A stretch of 36,799 nucleotides of DNA from DAOTTW01 sp034437615 (GCA_034437615.1 DAOTTW010000062.1:1-36799), one strand, 5' to 3'; counted from the stretch's first letter, positions 7,523 through 15,869 are shown. Translations and numbers: made by a program. The notes: generated from the letters alone by a model not told the origin.

Positions 7523-7531
7523 CGCACGTCC

Positions 7532-8659
7532 TTACATAACGCCTTTGCGCTGATGCTTCTCCCATGCCGCAGCCACATAGCCGCTGATTTGCTGCTCAAA
7601 GACAAGCCGATCAAATTTCAGGGCATGTCGTCGGATTGCGGCTGGGTCGTACAGTGCAGGGTCGAACGCCTGCATGACCTGCATCAAACTTTCAGCGCTT
7701 AGTTCCCCAAAATGTTCACCCGTCACACCCGGCAGCACCGTGTCCAGCGCACCACCGCCTCCATAGGCGATCACAGGGCGGCCTGCGGCCTGCGCCTGCA
7801 CAGGCGTGATGCCGAAATCCTCTAAGCCGGGGAAGATAAATGCCTTTGCGCGTGCCATCAGGTCGGGCAGTTCGTCATCCGGCACGAAGCCGAGGAATTC
7901 GACAGTCGGCCCGGCCATGTCCTGCAGGCGCTGCCTATCACGGCCCTTGCCGCCAATCTTCAATGGCAGGTTTAGGCGTGTGGCCGCTGCGATTGCGAGA
8001 TCAATGCGCTTATACGGTATCAACCGCGATACAATCAGGAAGTAATCGCCCACATCAGCGGCGGGCACGGGCTGAAAGCGCTCTGTCTCCACAGGTGGAA
8101 AGATAACCACAGCGTCGCGGTCATAATAGCGCTGGATGCGTTGCTGAATGTCGCTGCTGATGGCGATGAAGTGCGTCACGCGCTGCGCTGCGGCGTAATC
8201 CCAGCGCTTTAAGCGTTCGATCAGCGGACGTAGCGCCCACTCAACAGGCTTACGCAGCCCCTCACGCGCTACATAATGCGACAGTTGCCAGACATAGCGC
8301 GTCGGGGCCAGACAATAGCAGATGTGCACGGTACGCGCCGGGTTGAATTGCAGGCCATGACAGAAGCCGCTTTTGTTGCTCAGCAGCACGTCATACGCCT
8401 CTACACCTGTGGATAGATTCAGCCCCCCCCAGGCAGCAGGGTAAGCCAGCAGATAGGGCTGATGGTGACTGTGGATGCCGGGTAGCTTATCCGTCCATAG
8501 CGTGCGGATGTCCCACTGGCGGTAAAAAGCTGGCATCAGGTCCGGCGCATACAGACTGGTGTAGATCGGGCGACCCGGATACAGGTCAACCAGCGTCGCC
8601 AACACGTCCTCTGCGCCGCCGATCTGATTCAGCCAATCATGGACGAGGGCCAGCCGCAT
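7532..8659 (-). CDS. Glycosyltransferase family 4 (WbaZ-like)
   Basis: A 375-residue GT-B enzyme. The N-terminal half starts LALVHDWLNQIGGAEDV, a common opening in WbaZ-like mannosyl and related transferases. The C-terminal GT4 domain has FLIVSRLIPYKRIDLAI, GKGRDRQRL and the donor-binding segment FPGLEDFGITPVQAQAAGRP. The second glutamate of the EX7E motif is glutamine here (codon CAG). It should move a sugar from a nucleotide donor to a growing polysaccharide or lipid at the cytoplasmic face. The gene lies 3 bases after the Wzz-like gene on the same strand, so they are cotranscribed and probably belong to one exopolysaccharide pathway. Confidence 0.88.
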   Translation of the reverse strand: MRLALVHDWLNQIGGAEDVLATLVDLYPGRPIYTSLYAPDLMPAFYRQWDIRTLWTDKLPGIHSHHQPYLLAYPAAWGGLNLSTGVEAYDVLLSNKSGFCHGLQFNPARTVHICYCLAPTRYVWQLSHYVAREGLRKPVEWALRPLIERLKRWDYAAAQRVTHFIAISSDIQQRIQRYYDRDAVVIFPPVETERFQPVPAADVGDYFLIVSRLIPYKRIDLAIAAATRLNLPLKIGGKGRDRQRLQDMAGPTVEFLGFVPDDELPDLMARAKAFIFPGLEDFGITPVQAQAAGRPVIAYGGGGALDTVLPGVTGEHFGELSAESLMQVMQAFDPALYDPAAIRRHALKFDRLVFEQQISGYVAAAWEKHQRKGVM

Positions 8660-8662
8660 CAG

Positions 8663-9337
8663 TTACGCGATGTCCGTCGGCACGGTGGCCAACACGGGCA
8701 AGCTCGTGCTACGGCTGATGTCCTCACGGCGGCGAATGACAGCGCTCTCCAGGAATTCCAGCACGAAGATCAGCACAGCCCCCAACAGAAAGCCCGCTAT
8801 CGCGCCGATAGCCGTATAAATGCCGACGTTGGGGCGTAGCTTGCTCAGACGCGGGGCATCCTGTGCCTGCGCCCGGATGCGGTCCTCGCGCAATGCATCC
8901 GCGTTCAGCCCATCCTGATAGCGGATCAGTTCTTGCCCCCAGGCCGCAGCAATCGGGTTAATCAGTTCAGCAGCAGCGCTGTCGTTGGGCGCTTCCAGGT
9001 CCACATCAATCTGAATCGTCAGGTTGTCGCGGTTGGGCACGACTGTCGTGCGGCTGCGCAAAAACGCCGGGGCCATATCCAGTTGCAGACGGTCAATGAT
9101 CGTGGCCGCTACCTGATCGGAATCCAGATAGGCCACACGGTTGTTTAGCTGCTGGCTGACGGCCAACGTCAGGCCGTTATCGGTGCGGGAGGGCGTCATC
9201 AGCACGGTTTGCGTAGCGCGATAGAGCGGCGTCATTTGCTGGCTGAGCAAAAAGGTGGCTGCTGCCGTCGCTGCTGCTAGCAGCAGCATAATCCAGCCAC
9301 GCCGGACGATAATCCGGCCATATTCTGCAAGGTTCAT
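8663..9337 (-). CDS. Wzz-like polysaccharide chain-length / co-polymerase protein
   Basis: A 224-residue protein with two membrane helices (about 14-32 and 172-195) flanking an extracytoplasmic domain, the layout of Wzz and of the N-terminal part of polysaccharide co-polymerases. The N-terminus LAEYGRIIVRRGWIMLL and the Pro-containing second helix region (LRPNVGIYTAIGAIAGFLLG) are typical. The C-terminus stops after a short cytoplasmic tail (RREDISRSTSLPVLATVP), which resembles the start of the linker to a BY-kinase, but no kinase follows. It would set chain length of a Wzy-type surface polysaccharide. It is first in a two-gene unit with the GT4 enzyme. Confidence 0.88.
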   Translation of the reverse strand: MNLAEYGRIIVRRGWIMLLLAAATAAATFLLSQQMTPLYRATQTVLMTPSRTDNGLTLAVSQQLNNRVAYLDSDQVAATIIDRLQLDMAPAFLRSRTTVVPNRDNLTIQIDVDLEAPNDSAAAELINPIAAAWGQELIRYQDGLNADALREDRIRAQAQDAPRLSKLRPNVGIYTAIGAIAGFLLGAVLIFVLEFLESAVIRRREDISRSTSLPVLATVPTDIA

Positions 9338-9387
9338 GAGCGTTCTCGTCTGCTTTATCTGTCGTGGTATGGTGGTGAACAGCGTGC

Positions 9388-9415
9388 ATTGTAGTCAGCT
9401 ATGTGTGGGCGTCAA
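9388..9415 (-). promoter_or_regulatory. Putative sigma-70-type promoter of the wzz-GT4 unit
   Basis: On the minus strand, TTGACG (9415-9410) and TACAAT (9393-9388) are 16 bases apart, about 50 bases before the Wzz ATG. Confidence 0.5.
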
Positions 9416-9536
9416 TGGCGTAGCCTGTAATCCTACCTTCATGCAATGAGGCTAAAATTAACACACCATCCATAAAAACAGCAAATCAGCTAGCCACAAT
9501 CATCAAAAATCATGAACCGGGATCAATAGGGACGCC

Positions 9537-10310
9537 ATGCAAACCATTATCTTCTTCGATCTGGATTCGACGCTGGTCGAAAACCGCTTCAGCCGTAAGG
9601 CCATCGTACCCCTGTTGCAGGAAATTGCCGATGCAACAGACCAAACGCTAGAGACCATCGGCACAGAAATGGGCAACGAAAACTGGCGGCGTCAGCTAGA
9701 AGACCCCGACAACCCGCTGACAATGGATTGGGACGACATCATACAGACAATAGCGCAACGCCACAACGTCAGCCTGTCGCGCTCTGTGTTAGCAGGCTGG
9801 CAGCAGTTCGCCCATGCGGATGCCGTCACCGTGCTGGATAACGCACCTGATGTGCTGCAACGCCTACAGCAAGCAGGCTGCAAGGTTATTCTGGCTACCA
9901 AAGGGCTGAGCAAATATCAATTGCCTGTGCTGGACGCCATCGGCATCCGCCACCTGTTCGATGAAATCCTCACACCGGACCTCACCGGCTACCTGAAGAC
10001 CTCACCGGGCTACTTCGCCAGCTATGCGCAACAACGCGATAAATACCGCCTGATACAGGTGGGCGACCACTATTTTGACGATGTGATCTGCGCCAAGCGC
10101 AACGGCTTCTACGCCATCCTACGCGCTCCGGTGGAAGCCATGCGACAGGCTAGCGCCTACGAACGCGCCGCCACCGTCTATCAATACACTGAATACATCC
10201 CATCCTACCCAGCAGAGGGCACTGCTGTACGGCCCGATGCCATTGTGCTCAGCTTGCAGGAAGTGCCCGCTATCGTGGCGGCGCTGGAGACCGACCACAA
10301 AAGCGTATGA
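9537..10310 (+). CDS. HAD-superfamily hydrolase
   Basis: A 257-residue HAD phosphohydrolase. Motif I is FDLDSTLVE with nucleophile D8 and acid/base D10. Motif II is the T in ILATKG (about residue 122). Motif III is the K in GYLKTSP, and motif IV is GDHYFDDV. A helical C1 cap lies between motifs I and II, as in phosphoglycolate phosphatase-type enzymes. The substrate cannot be predicted. The last 50 residues extend beyond the core. The ATG at 9537 is preceded by a weak GGGA. The neighbours are unrelated. Confidence 0.87.
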   Translation: MQTIIFFDLDSTLVENRFSRKAIVPLLQEIADATDQTLETIGTEMGNENWRRQLEDPDNPLTMDWDDIIQTIAQRHNVSLSRSVLAGWQQFAHADAVTVLDNAPDVLQRLQQAGCKVILATKGLSKYQLPVLDAIGIRHLFDEILTPDLTGYLKTSPGYFASYAQQRDKYRLIQVGDHYFDDVICAKRNGFYAILRAPVEAMRQASAYERAATVYQYTEYIPSYPAEGTAVRPDAIVLSLQEVPAIVAALETDHKSV

Positions 10311-10414
10311 CCGCCACACACCACCTGTATTGCAATTCACCGCAAATCTCACTACCATCGGGTGCATGGATTGACACAACAGCACAACATGATTGATGAC
10401 AGGATTGCAAAACA

Positions 10415-11452
10415 GTGGATAAGATAGATTTACGCAGCGATACCGTCACCTGGCCCACCGATGCGATGCGCGAGGCGATGGCAAACGCCGTTGTGGGCGA
10501 TGATGTCTATGGCGAAGACCCGACGGTTAACCAGCTAGAGCACGACGCCGCAGCGATGTTTGGCAAGGAAGCAGGTTTATTCGTCAATAGCGGCACACAG
10601 GGCAACCTTGTGGCGCTGCTGGCGCACTGTGAACGCGGCGCAGAGATTATCGTGGGCGACAAAGCACATACAGTCGTCTATGAGCAGGGCGGCATGTCGG
10701 CGCTGGGTGGCATCATGCCGCGCACGTTGCCCGTGCACGATGATGGTTGTATCGCATTAGACGACATCGAGCACGCCATTCGCGGCGACAATTATCATTT
10801 TCCGCGCACGCGCCTCGTCACCCTCGAAAACACACAGGGCACCGTCGGCGGGCAGCCCCTCAGCCCACAATACGTGCAGAGCGTGGCGGATTTAGCCCAC
10901 AGCCACGACCTGAAACTGCACATCGACGGGGCACGCATCTTCAACGCCGCAACCGCCTATCAGACCTCCGTCAGCGAAATGACAGCAGGCGCGGATAGCG
11001 TGACGTTCTGCCTGTCGAAGGGGCTATGCGCTCCGGTTGGCTCCGTGCTGGTGGGCGATGCAGAGTTCATCGCAGAGGCACGCCGGATGCGCAAGCTGGT
11101 CGGCGGTGGGATGCGTCAGGCGGGCGTTGTCGCCGCAGCAGGTCTGATTGCCCTGCATGAGATGAGCAGCCGCTTGCAGCAAGATCACGACAATGCGGCG
11201 TATCTGGCCGAAGGCATCAGCGCGATTCCCGGCGTAACAGTCGTCAGCGCGGCGACGAATTTCGTATTTTTCCTGCTAGAAGCAGAGGCCAAATTAACGC
11301 CGGACGCCTTCAAAGCAGCGATAGCCGAGCATGACATCTTGGTGAACCCCTACCCCGGCTATCGGCGCAAATTCCGCTGTGTGACGCATTACTGGATCAC
11401 ACGTGAACGGGTGGATGCAGTGATTGAGGCGATGAAAACGGTACTCGCATGA
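10415..11452 (+). CDS. Low-specificity L-threonine aldolase
   Basis: A 345-residue PLP enzyme of fold type I. It shows the family opening DLRSDTVTWPTDAMREAM, the PLP-contacting SGTQGN (59-64), the stacking H85 in DKAHTVVYEQGG, the D171 region LHIDGARIFNA and the Schiff-base K202 in CLSKGLCAPVGS. It cleaves L-threonine or allo-threonine to glycine and acetaldehyde. The length is normal. The start is GTG, with AGGA about 11 bases upstream. The stop overlaps the ATG of the next gene by four bases (ATGA), so translation is probably coupled. The symbol ltaE is the usual one for this family. Confidence 0.93.
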   Translation: MDKIDLRSDTVTWPTDAMREAMANAVVGDDVYGEDPTVNQLEHDAAAMFGKEAGLFVNSGTQGNLVALLAHCERGAEIIVGDKAHTVVYEQGGMSALGGIMPRTLPVHDDGCIALDDIEHAIRGDNYHFPRTRLVTLENTQGTVGGQPLSPQYVQSVADLAHSHDLKLHIDGARIFNAATAYQTSVSEMTAGADSVTFCLSKGLCAPVGSVLVGDAEFIAEARRMRKLVGGGMRQAGVVAAAGLIALHEMSSRLQQDHDNAAYLAEGISAIPGVTVVSAATNFVFFLLEAEAKLTPDAFKAAIAEHDILVNPYPGYRRKFRCVTHYWITRERVDAVIEAMKTVLA

Positions 11453-12309
11453 CACAACCCGACAGCCAGCAGACCGGGCCAGGTGCAGAGGACGTACAGG
11501 CGCAGCAAACGCCTGCCATGCCTGAAGCCGCACCTGAAGCAGGAGGACCGCAAACGCAGCAGGCCAACGATGCACAGCTAACACCCACGCCGGACATGCT
11601 GGAAATTGACTTGCGGCGGCGTGCCCGTGCAGAAGAAGCCGCCAGACAAGCCGCAGCCGCTGACTACGATGCCAGTGGTCGGCGGCGCTATCGTGGCTCA
11701 TCTGGCGACCCCATCTTCGGCTTCCTGCTGGCGATTGCGGTCAGCATCGGCCTGACACCTGCGCCCATCCTGCCAGATAACGCCGACCTGCGCTATACGC
11801 TGGCGTGGGGCACGCTGGCGGTGGTGGGCGTGCTGGCCTGGTTGCTTGGGGATGCAGAGCGCATCGGGCAGGAAGAACCGGAAAATATCGCCTGGGGCAT
11901 CGGCATGGGGGTACTGCTCGGCACGCCCTTTATTTTGTTTTTGTCGGATACGTTCGCGGCTGCCGCCGGGTATGTCTTTCGGGATATGGGCGCGGGCACG
12001 CTGTTGGCCTATCTGGTGTTCGTCATGCCGCTGGCCGAAACGCTATTCTTCCGGGGTGTGTTGCAGCAGCAGCTTAATTTTTGGCTGGTGGGGCTGCTTG
12101 GTGGCCTGTGGAGCGTGGTGCTTTTCTTCCCGGTGATGTGGCAGCAGGTGCTCCTAGCGCCGATTGTGGCGCTGTTCCTGGCGGTGGCGCTGCTGACTAT
12201 GAACCTGATGTATAGCTACGTGCGAGAGCGCAACGGCCTTGCTGCCGCCTGGATTTGCCAGATTGTCGCCAACCTCATTATGTTTGGCCTGCCGTATATT
12301 CTGGTCTAG
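11449..12309 (+). CDS. CPBP/Abi-like membrane protein with degenerate protease motifs
   Basis: 286 residues. The first 85 are a Q/A/P-rich, apparently disordered stretch plus a charged helix (LRRRARAEEAARQAAAADY). About six membrane helices follow. Near residue 197 the segment PLAETLFFRGVLQQQL resembles motif 1 of CPBP intramembrane proteases (EExxxR), but the second Glu is Thr. The expected histidines of motifs 2 and 3 are not seen: LWSVVLFF and ICQIVANL lie where FxxxH and HxxxN would be. Catalysis is therefore doubtful. Its coupling to threonine aldolase by a 4-base overlap gives no functional hint. It could also be a non-catalytic relative. Confidence 0.65.
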   Translation: MTQPDSQQTGPGAEDVQAQQTPAMPEAAPEAGGPQTQQANDAQLTPTPDMLEIDLRRRARAEEAARQAAAADYDASGRRRYRGSSGDPIFGFLLAIAVSIGLTPAPILPDNADLRYTLAWGTLAVVGVLAWLLGDAERIGQEEPENIAWGIGMGVLLGTPFILFLSDTFAAAAGYVFRDMGAGTLLAYLVFVMPLAETLFFRGVLQQQLNFWLVGLLGGLWSVVLFFPVMWQQVLLAPIVALFLAVALLTMNLMYSYVRERNGLAAAWICQIVANLIMFGLPYILV

Positions 12310-12340
12310 CGCTTGACGAACGTGCAGCAGCGCGTCCCAT

Positions 12341-12398
12341 ACGAACGATACCCTGTAGGGACACCCGATGGGGTGTTCGGGACGGTGACGTTCCCTAC
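12341..12398. repeat. Dispersed hairpin repeat sharing the terminal-repeat linker
   Basis: Positions 12341-12366 match 36749-36774 at 25 of 26 bases (ACGAACGAT, one purine change, then CCCTGTAGGGACACCC). The hairpin that follows is GGACACCC (12359-12366), loop GATG, GGGTGTTC (12371-12378). A CCCTAC border closes the element near 12398. It lies between the CPBP-like gene and the receiver-cyclase gene. Confidence 0.75.
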
Positions 12399-12446
12399 GA
12401 ATTTGCTACAGCGCCATGTGCCAACGCTGTTCGTAAGATCGAAATG

Positions 12447-12455
12447 TGCTATGCT
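12447..12455 (+). promoter_or_regulatory. Putative extended -10 promoter of the receiver-cyclase gene
   Basis: TGC followed by TATGCT (12450-12455), 38 bases before the GTG start. The same nine bases form the -10 region of the dprA promoter (31839-31847). Confidence 0.45.
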
Positions 12456-12492
12456 TGAGGCGTCACCGTCCGTTTAGTTATATACACCGCCC

Positions 12493-13962
12493 GTGAACAT
12501 ACTCATCGTTGACGACTTAACAGCCAACTTAATCATGCTTGACTCCCTGCTCAAGCTGGAAAACCATACGGTTTTTACCGCTGAAAGCGGCGAAGATGCC
12601 ATCAAAGTGCTAGAAAAGCACCCCGTACAGATTGCCATCATTGATTGGATGATGCCGGGTATGAGTGGCCTGGACCTTGTGGGCCACATCCGACGTACCC
12701 GAACAGAAAGCTACATTTACCTCATCATGCTAACCGCCATCAGCGACCAGGAGCGTGTCACCGAAGGGCTGGAATCCGGCGTGGATGATTACATCGTGCG
12801 CGGTGTGAACCCCCGTGAATTGCTAGCACGCATCAAAATCGGTGAGCGCATGGTGCGCATGGAGGGCTACTTGCAGAATGCGCTGGCCGAGCAAAAGGCG
12901 AACCTGGACGCCATGCAGATCGCCCAGCAAGAATGGCGTGCGACAGTCGATTCCCTGTCTGCATTGGTCTGTTTGCTGGATGAATCCTGCACGGTGCTGC
13001 GTATTAACCGCGCTGCCGAATACTGGGGGCTGGATTTTGCCGAGGAAGCCGTCAAGAAATCCCAAACGCTGATGGAGTTGGTCGGCCAGGTCTACGAGAA
13101 CTTTGCAAAGCAACTGCTGGTCTGGTGGCCCACCGCCGAAAAGCGCATCCGTAACGGTCTGGATTGCCGCTTTGAAGCCATTGACGAAAAACTGGGGCAT
13201 CACTTCTACGTGCATTTCGTGCCCACCGACCCCTTCGCTGAGCAGCAAGACCGCAACAGCTTCGCAGTCGTCAGCATCGAGGACATCACAGAGCGCAAAA
13301 AGCTAGAGCTTGAGGTCAACAAAGCACACGAAGAAACGCGCAGGCTGCTGCTGAACATCCTGCCAGAGACGATTGTGGAGCGCCTGACGACAGGCGAAAA
13401 CACCATCGCAGATCACTTTGAAGAGGCGACAGTCCTATTTGCGGATTTGGTGGGCTTCACGCAACTCACCGAGGTCATGACGCCGACGCAGCTTATTGAC
13501 ATGCTGAATGCGGTTTTCAGCGCCTTCGATGGCCTGACGGAAAAACACGGCCTGGAGAAGATCAAAACGATTGGCGATGCATACATGGCAGTCGGTGGCG
13601 TGCCCCATGCACAGGACGACCACGCACAGCGAACATTGGCGCTGGCGGTGGATATGTACCGTGCGATAGCGGCCATCAACGCGCAACAAAGTAGCAAGCT
13701 ACAATTGCGCATCGGCATTCATAGCGGTAGCGTGATCGCTGGCATCATCGGCACGCACAAATTCATCTATGATCTGTGGGGGGATGCGGTCAACATCGCT
13801 AGCCGTATGGAGTCGCAAGGCGTGAACGGCCAGATTCAGTTGACGGCCAGCACCTATGAACGCCTGCAAAACCGTGAGGGCATCGTGGCACGTGGCAAAA
13901 TTGAGGTCAAAGGCAAGGGCGGCCAGACAACGTATCTGCTAGACCCGACAAAGCGCCGTTAA
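12493..13962 (+). CDS. Receiver-PAS-class III adenylate cyclase
   Basis: A 489-residue cytoplasmic protein. Receiver domain (1-120): acidic D7-D8, phospho-acceptor D51 in IIDWMMPG, T81; the usual K-P switch reads R103-G104 (DDYIVRGVNP). A coiled coil (about 118-150), a PAS domain (about 150-268, ending SIEDITERKK) and a signalling helix ending NILPETIVERL follow. The cyclase domain (about 308-489) has metal-binding D318 and D362, purine-specifying K358 (EKIKTIGDAY) and D428 (YDLWGD), and transition-state N434 and R438, so ATP rather than GTP is predicted as substrate. It should make cAMP under control of phosphorylation and a PAS signal. It starts at GTG without a clear Shine-Dalgarno, and its stop overlaps the convergent endonuclease V stop. 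Confidence 0.93.
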   Translation: MNILIVDDLTANLIMLDSLLKLENHTVFTAESGEDAIKVLEKHPVQIAIIDWMMPGMSGLDLVGHIRRTRTESYIYLIMLTAISDQERVTEGLESGVDDYIVRGVNPRELLARIKIGERMVRMEGYLQNALAEQKANLDAMQIAQQEWRATVDSLSALVCLLDESCTVLRINRAAEYWGLDFAEEAVKKSQTLMELVGQVYENFAKQLLVWWPTAEKRIRNGLDCRFEAIDEKLGHHFYVHFVPTDPFAEQQDRNSFAVVSIEDITERKKLELEVNKAHEETRRLLLNILPETIVERLTTGENTIADHFEEATVLFADLVGFTQLTEVMTPTQLIDMLNAVFSAFDGLTEKHGLEKIKTIGDAYMAVGGVPHAQDDHAQRTLALAVDMYRAIAAINAQQSSKLQLRIGIHSGSVIAGIIGTHKFIYDLWGDAVNIASRMESQGVNGQIQLTASTYERLQNREGIVARGKIEVKGKGGQTTYLLDPTKRR

Positions 13963-14624
13963 CCGAATTCCCCGGCAGCGTTATGGGCCATACGAATCGG
14001 CTCCGGCAGACGATATTTCGGCGTGCAGGCCAGCACAAATTGCACGGCGCTGCGCAATTCTGCGCGGTGGCCGACGGAGACATAAACAGGCTTCACATTT
14101 TTGCGTGTGCGCAGCACCACACCGAGGCGCTGCCCCTTGTAGGTCAGGTCGCTATACGCGCCTTTTTCCGTCGCTGGCGCGTCGTATTCACCGACGAAAT
14201 GCGTCTTGCCACAGCCAATCGTCGGGCGCTCCAGCCACAGGCCCATGTGCGCGGCGATGCCCATCCGTCGCGGGTGAATCTGCCCCATGCCATCAAAGAT
14301 AAACACATCTGGCTCATGCTGTAATTGCTTAAACGCCGCTTCTAATACGGGTCCTTCACGGAAGGTCAGCAAGCCGGGGATGTACGGGTATTGTGTGGGC
14401 ATCTGCGCGGTCACGGTCTCGATGTGCATCAGGTCCGGGAAGCTGGCCACGACCACCGCCGCCTGTGAAACGCCCTTCTTGACGCTGACATCCACACCCG
14501 CCACGCGCCGCACAGCCATCATGTCTAACGCTTGATCGTCAATCAGGCGTGCGGCCAGGTCTTTTTGCAGTTGAATGGCGTCCTGTGAACTCAGCTTCCA
14601 GTCATGTAGGTGCTGGATGTGCAT
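13959..14624 (-). CDS. nfi: Endonuclease V (deoxyinosine 3' endonuclease)
   Basis: 221 residues from the ATG at 14624, preceded by AAGG. An upstream in-frame start at 14678 would add 18 residues that do not look like the family. Catalytic residues are in place: D45 (VAGVDVS), the PYIPGLLTFRE segment with E90, D111 in FDGMGQIHPRRMG, H117, and K140 in IGCGKTHFVGEY. The enzyme nicks DNA one base 3' to inosine and starts repair of deaminated adenine. It is divergent from ada, about 100 bases away, which groups two base-damage repair genes. Its TAA stop overlaps that of the cyclase gene within a GTTAAC palindrome. Confidence 0.93.
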   Translation of the reverse strand: MHIQHLHDWKLSSQDAIQLQKDLAARLIDDQALDMMAVRRVAGVDVSVKKGVSQAAVVVASFPDLMHIETVTAQMPTQYPYIPGLLTFREGPVLEAAFKQLQHEPDVFIFDGMGQIHPRRMGIAAHMGLWLERPTIGCGKTHFVGEYDAPATEKGAYSDLTYKGQRLGVVLRTRKNVKPVYVSVGHRAELRSAVQFVLACTPKYRLPEPIRMAHNAAGEFG

Positions 14625-14709
14625 ATTCTCTAGCCTTCGCTGCTTACACCGCAAAAAACAGGATGTTTCACCCTGCACGCTGTCGTAAGATCAAGACAGC
14701 ACTCAGAGA

Positions 14710-14725
14710 GATAGCGAGATAGCGA
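14710..14725 (+). repeat. Short direct repeat in the ada leader
   Basis: GATAGCGA occurs twice in tandem, ending two bases before the ada ATG and overlapping the ribosome-binding region. No E. coli-type Ada box was recognised here. Confidence 0.7.
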
Positions 14726-14727
14726 TC

Positions 14728-15828
14728 ATGACGACCTCAGATGCAGCCATTTTACCAGATGACACCTGTTGGCAAGCGATCAGCAGCAACGACAGCGCCT
14801 ACGATGGCCAATTCGTGTACGCAGTCGCAACGACAGGCATCTATTGCCGCCCCTCATGCCGTTCACGCCTGCCCAAGCGCGACAACGTGCGCTATTACAC
14901 GCTGCCAGAAGCCGCCGAGGGTGACGGTTATCGGCCCTGCAAGCGCTGCCAGCCGCAGGCACAGGCCACGCCCGACGAGACCGTGCAGCGCGTGCGGACA
15001 GTCTGCCGCTACATTCAAGCACACCTGGACGAAAAGCTGACGCTAGAGGCGCTTGGCGAGGTCGTACACAGCAGCCCCTTTCATCTGCAACGCACATTCA
15101 AGCGGATACTCGGCATCACCCCACGCCAATACGCGGATTCGTGCCGGATGCAACGCTTTAAGAGTGAATTGCGCGATGGCCAACGTGTGACGGATGCGAT
15201 TTATGCAGCGGGGTATGGGGCCAGTAGCCGCGTCTACGAACGCTGCGATTCGCACCTGGGTATGACGCCCTCACATTATGCCAAAGGCGGCGCGGGCCTG
15301 ACGATTTTCTACGCGGTGACGCCCTCAGCACTGGGTCAATTGCTGGTGGCAGCCACCGAACGCGGTGTGTGCGCGGTCATCATGGGCGATACAGAGCAGG
15401 TTGTGTGTAAGAAGCTGAATGCAGAATTTGCCGAGGCAGAAATCGTGCGGGATGACATGTATTTATCGGAAAGTATCGAGCAATTGTTGGCGTATCTGGA
15501 TGGCTGGCAACCGCATCTGGATTTACCGCTGGACATCCGCACAACGGCCTTTCAGCAACGGGTGCTGGACGAACTGCGCAAGATTCCGTTTGGCGAGACG
15601 CGCACCTATGGCGAAATCGCGGCGGCTATCGGCAAGCCAAAGGCAGCGCGAGCGGTTGGGCGTGCCTGTGGCGCGAACCCGGTGCCCTTGCTGATCCCCT
15701 GTCATCGTGTGCTCGGCAGCAACGGCAGCCTGACTGGGTATGCCTATGGCGAAGATCGCAAACGGCATCTGCTGGACCTGGAGCAGCAGTCGCTGCAACA
15801 GAAACATGATGCAGACCAGGCAGACTAA
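14728..15828 (+). CDS. ada: Ada: methylphosphotriester/O6-methylguanine-DNA methyltransferase and activator
   Basis: A full-length 366-residue three-part Ada. The N-terminal zinc domain has C40, C44 (YCRPSC), C71 and C74 (CKRC); one cysteine accepts methyl groups from DNA phosphotriesters. An AraC-type helix-turn-helix domain follows (about 88-185, with LTLEALGEVVHSSPFHLQRTF). The C-terminal methyltransferase domain (about 195-352) has the active-site C325 in IPCHRVLGSNGSLTGYAYG. It repairs alkylated DNA irreversibly and, once methylated, activates its own regulon. Nearby binding sites could not be identified. It is divergent from endonuclease V; a hairpin follows the stop. Confidence 0.96.
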   Translation: MTTSDAAILPDDTCWQAISSNDSAYDGQFVYAVATTGIYCRPSCRSRLPKRDNVRYYTLPEAAEGDGYRPCKRCQPQAQATPDETVQRVRTVCRYIQAHLDEKLTLEALGEVVHSSPFHLQRTFKRILGITPRQYADSCRMQRFKSELRDGQRVTDAIYAAGYGASSRVYERCDSHLGMTPSHYAKGGAGLTIFYAVTPSALGQLLVAATERGVCAVIMGDTEQVVCKKLNAEFAEAEIVRDDMYLSESIEQLLAYLDGWQPHLDLPLDIRTTAFQQRVLDELRKIPFGETRTYGEIAAAIGKPKAARAVGRACGANPVPLLIPCHRVLGSNGSLTGYAYGEDRKRHLLDLEQQSLQQKHDADQAD

Positions 15829-15850
15829 TGGCCAGCGTAATACAGCAAGA

Positions 15851-15869
15851 GGGCATGGCGGCCATGCCC
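15851..15869. terminator. Bidirectional terminator-like hairpin
   Basis: GGGCATGG (15851-15858), loop CGG, CCATGCCC (15862-15869): a perfect 8-bp stem between the convergent stops of ada (15828) and the micropeptide (15870). There is no strong U-tract on either side. Confidence 0.55.
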
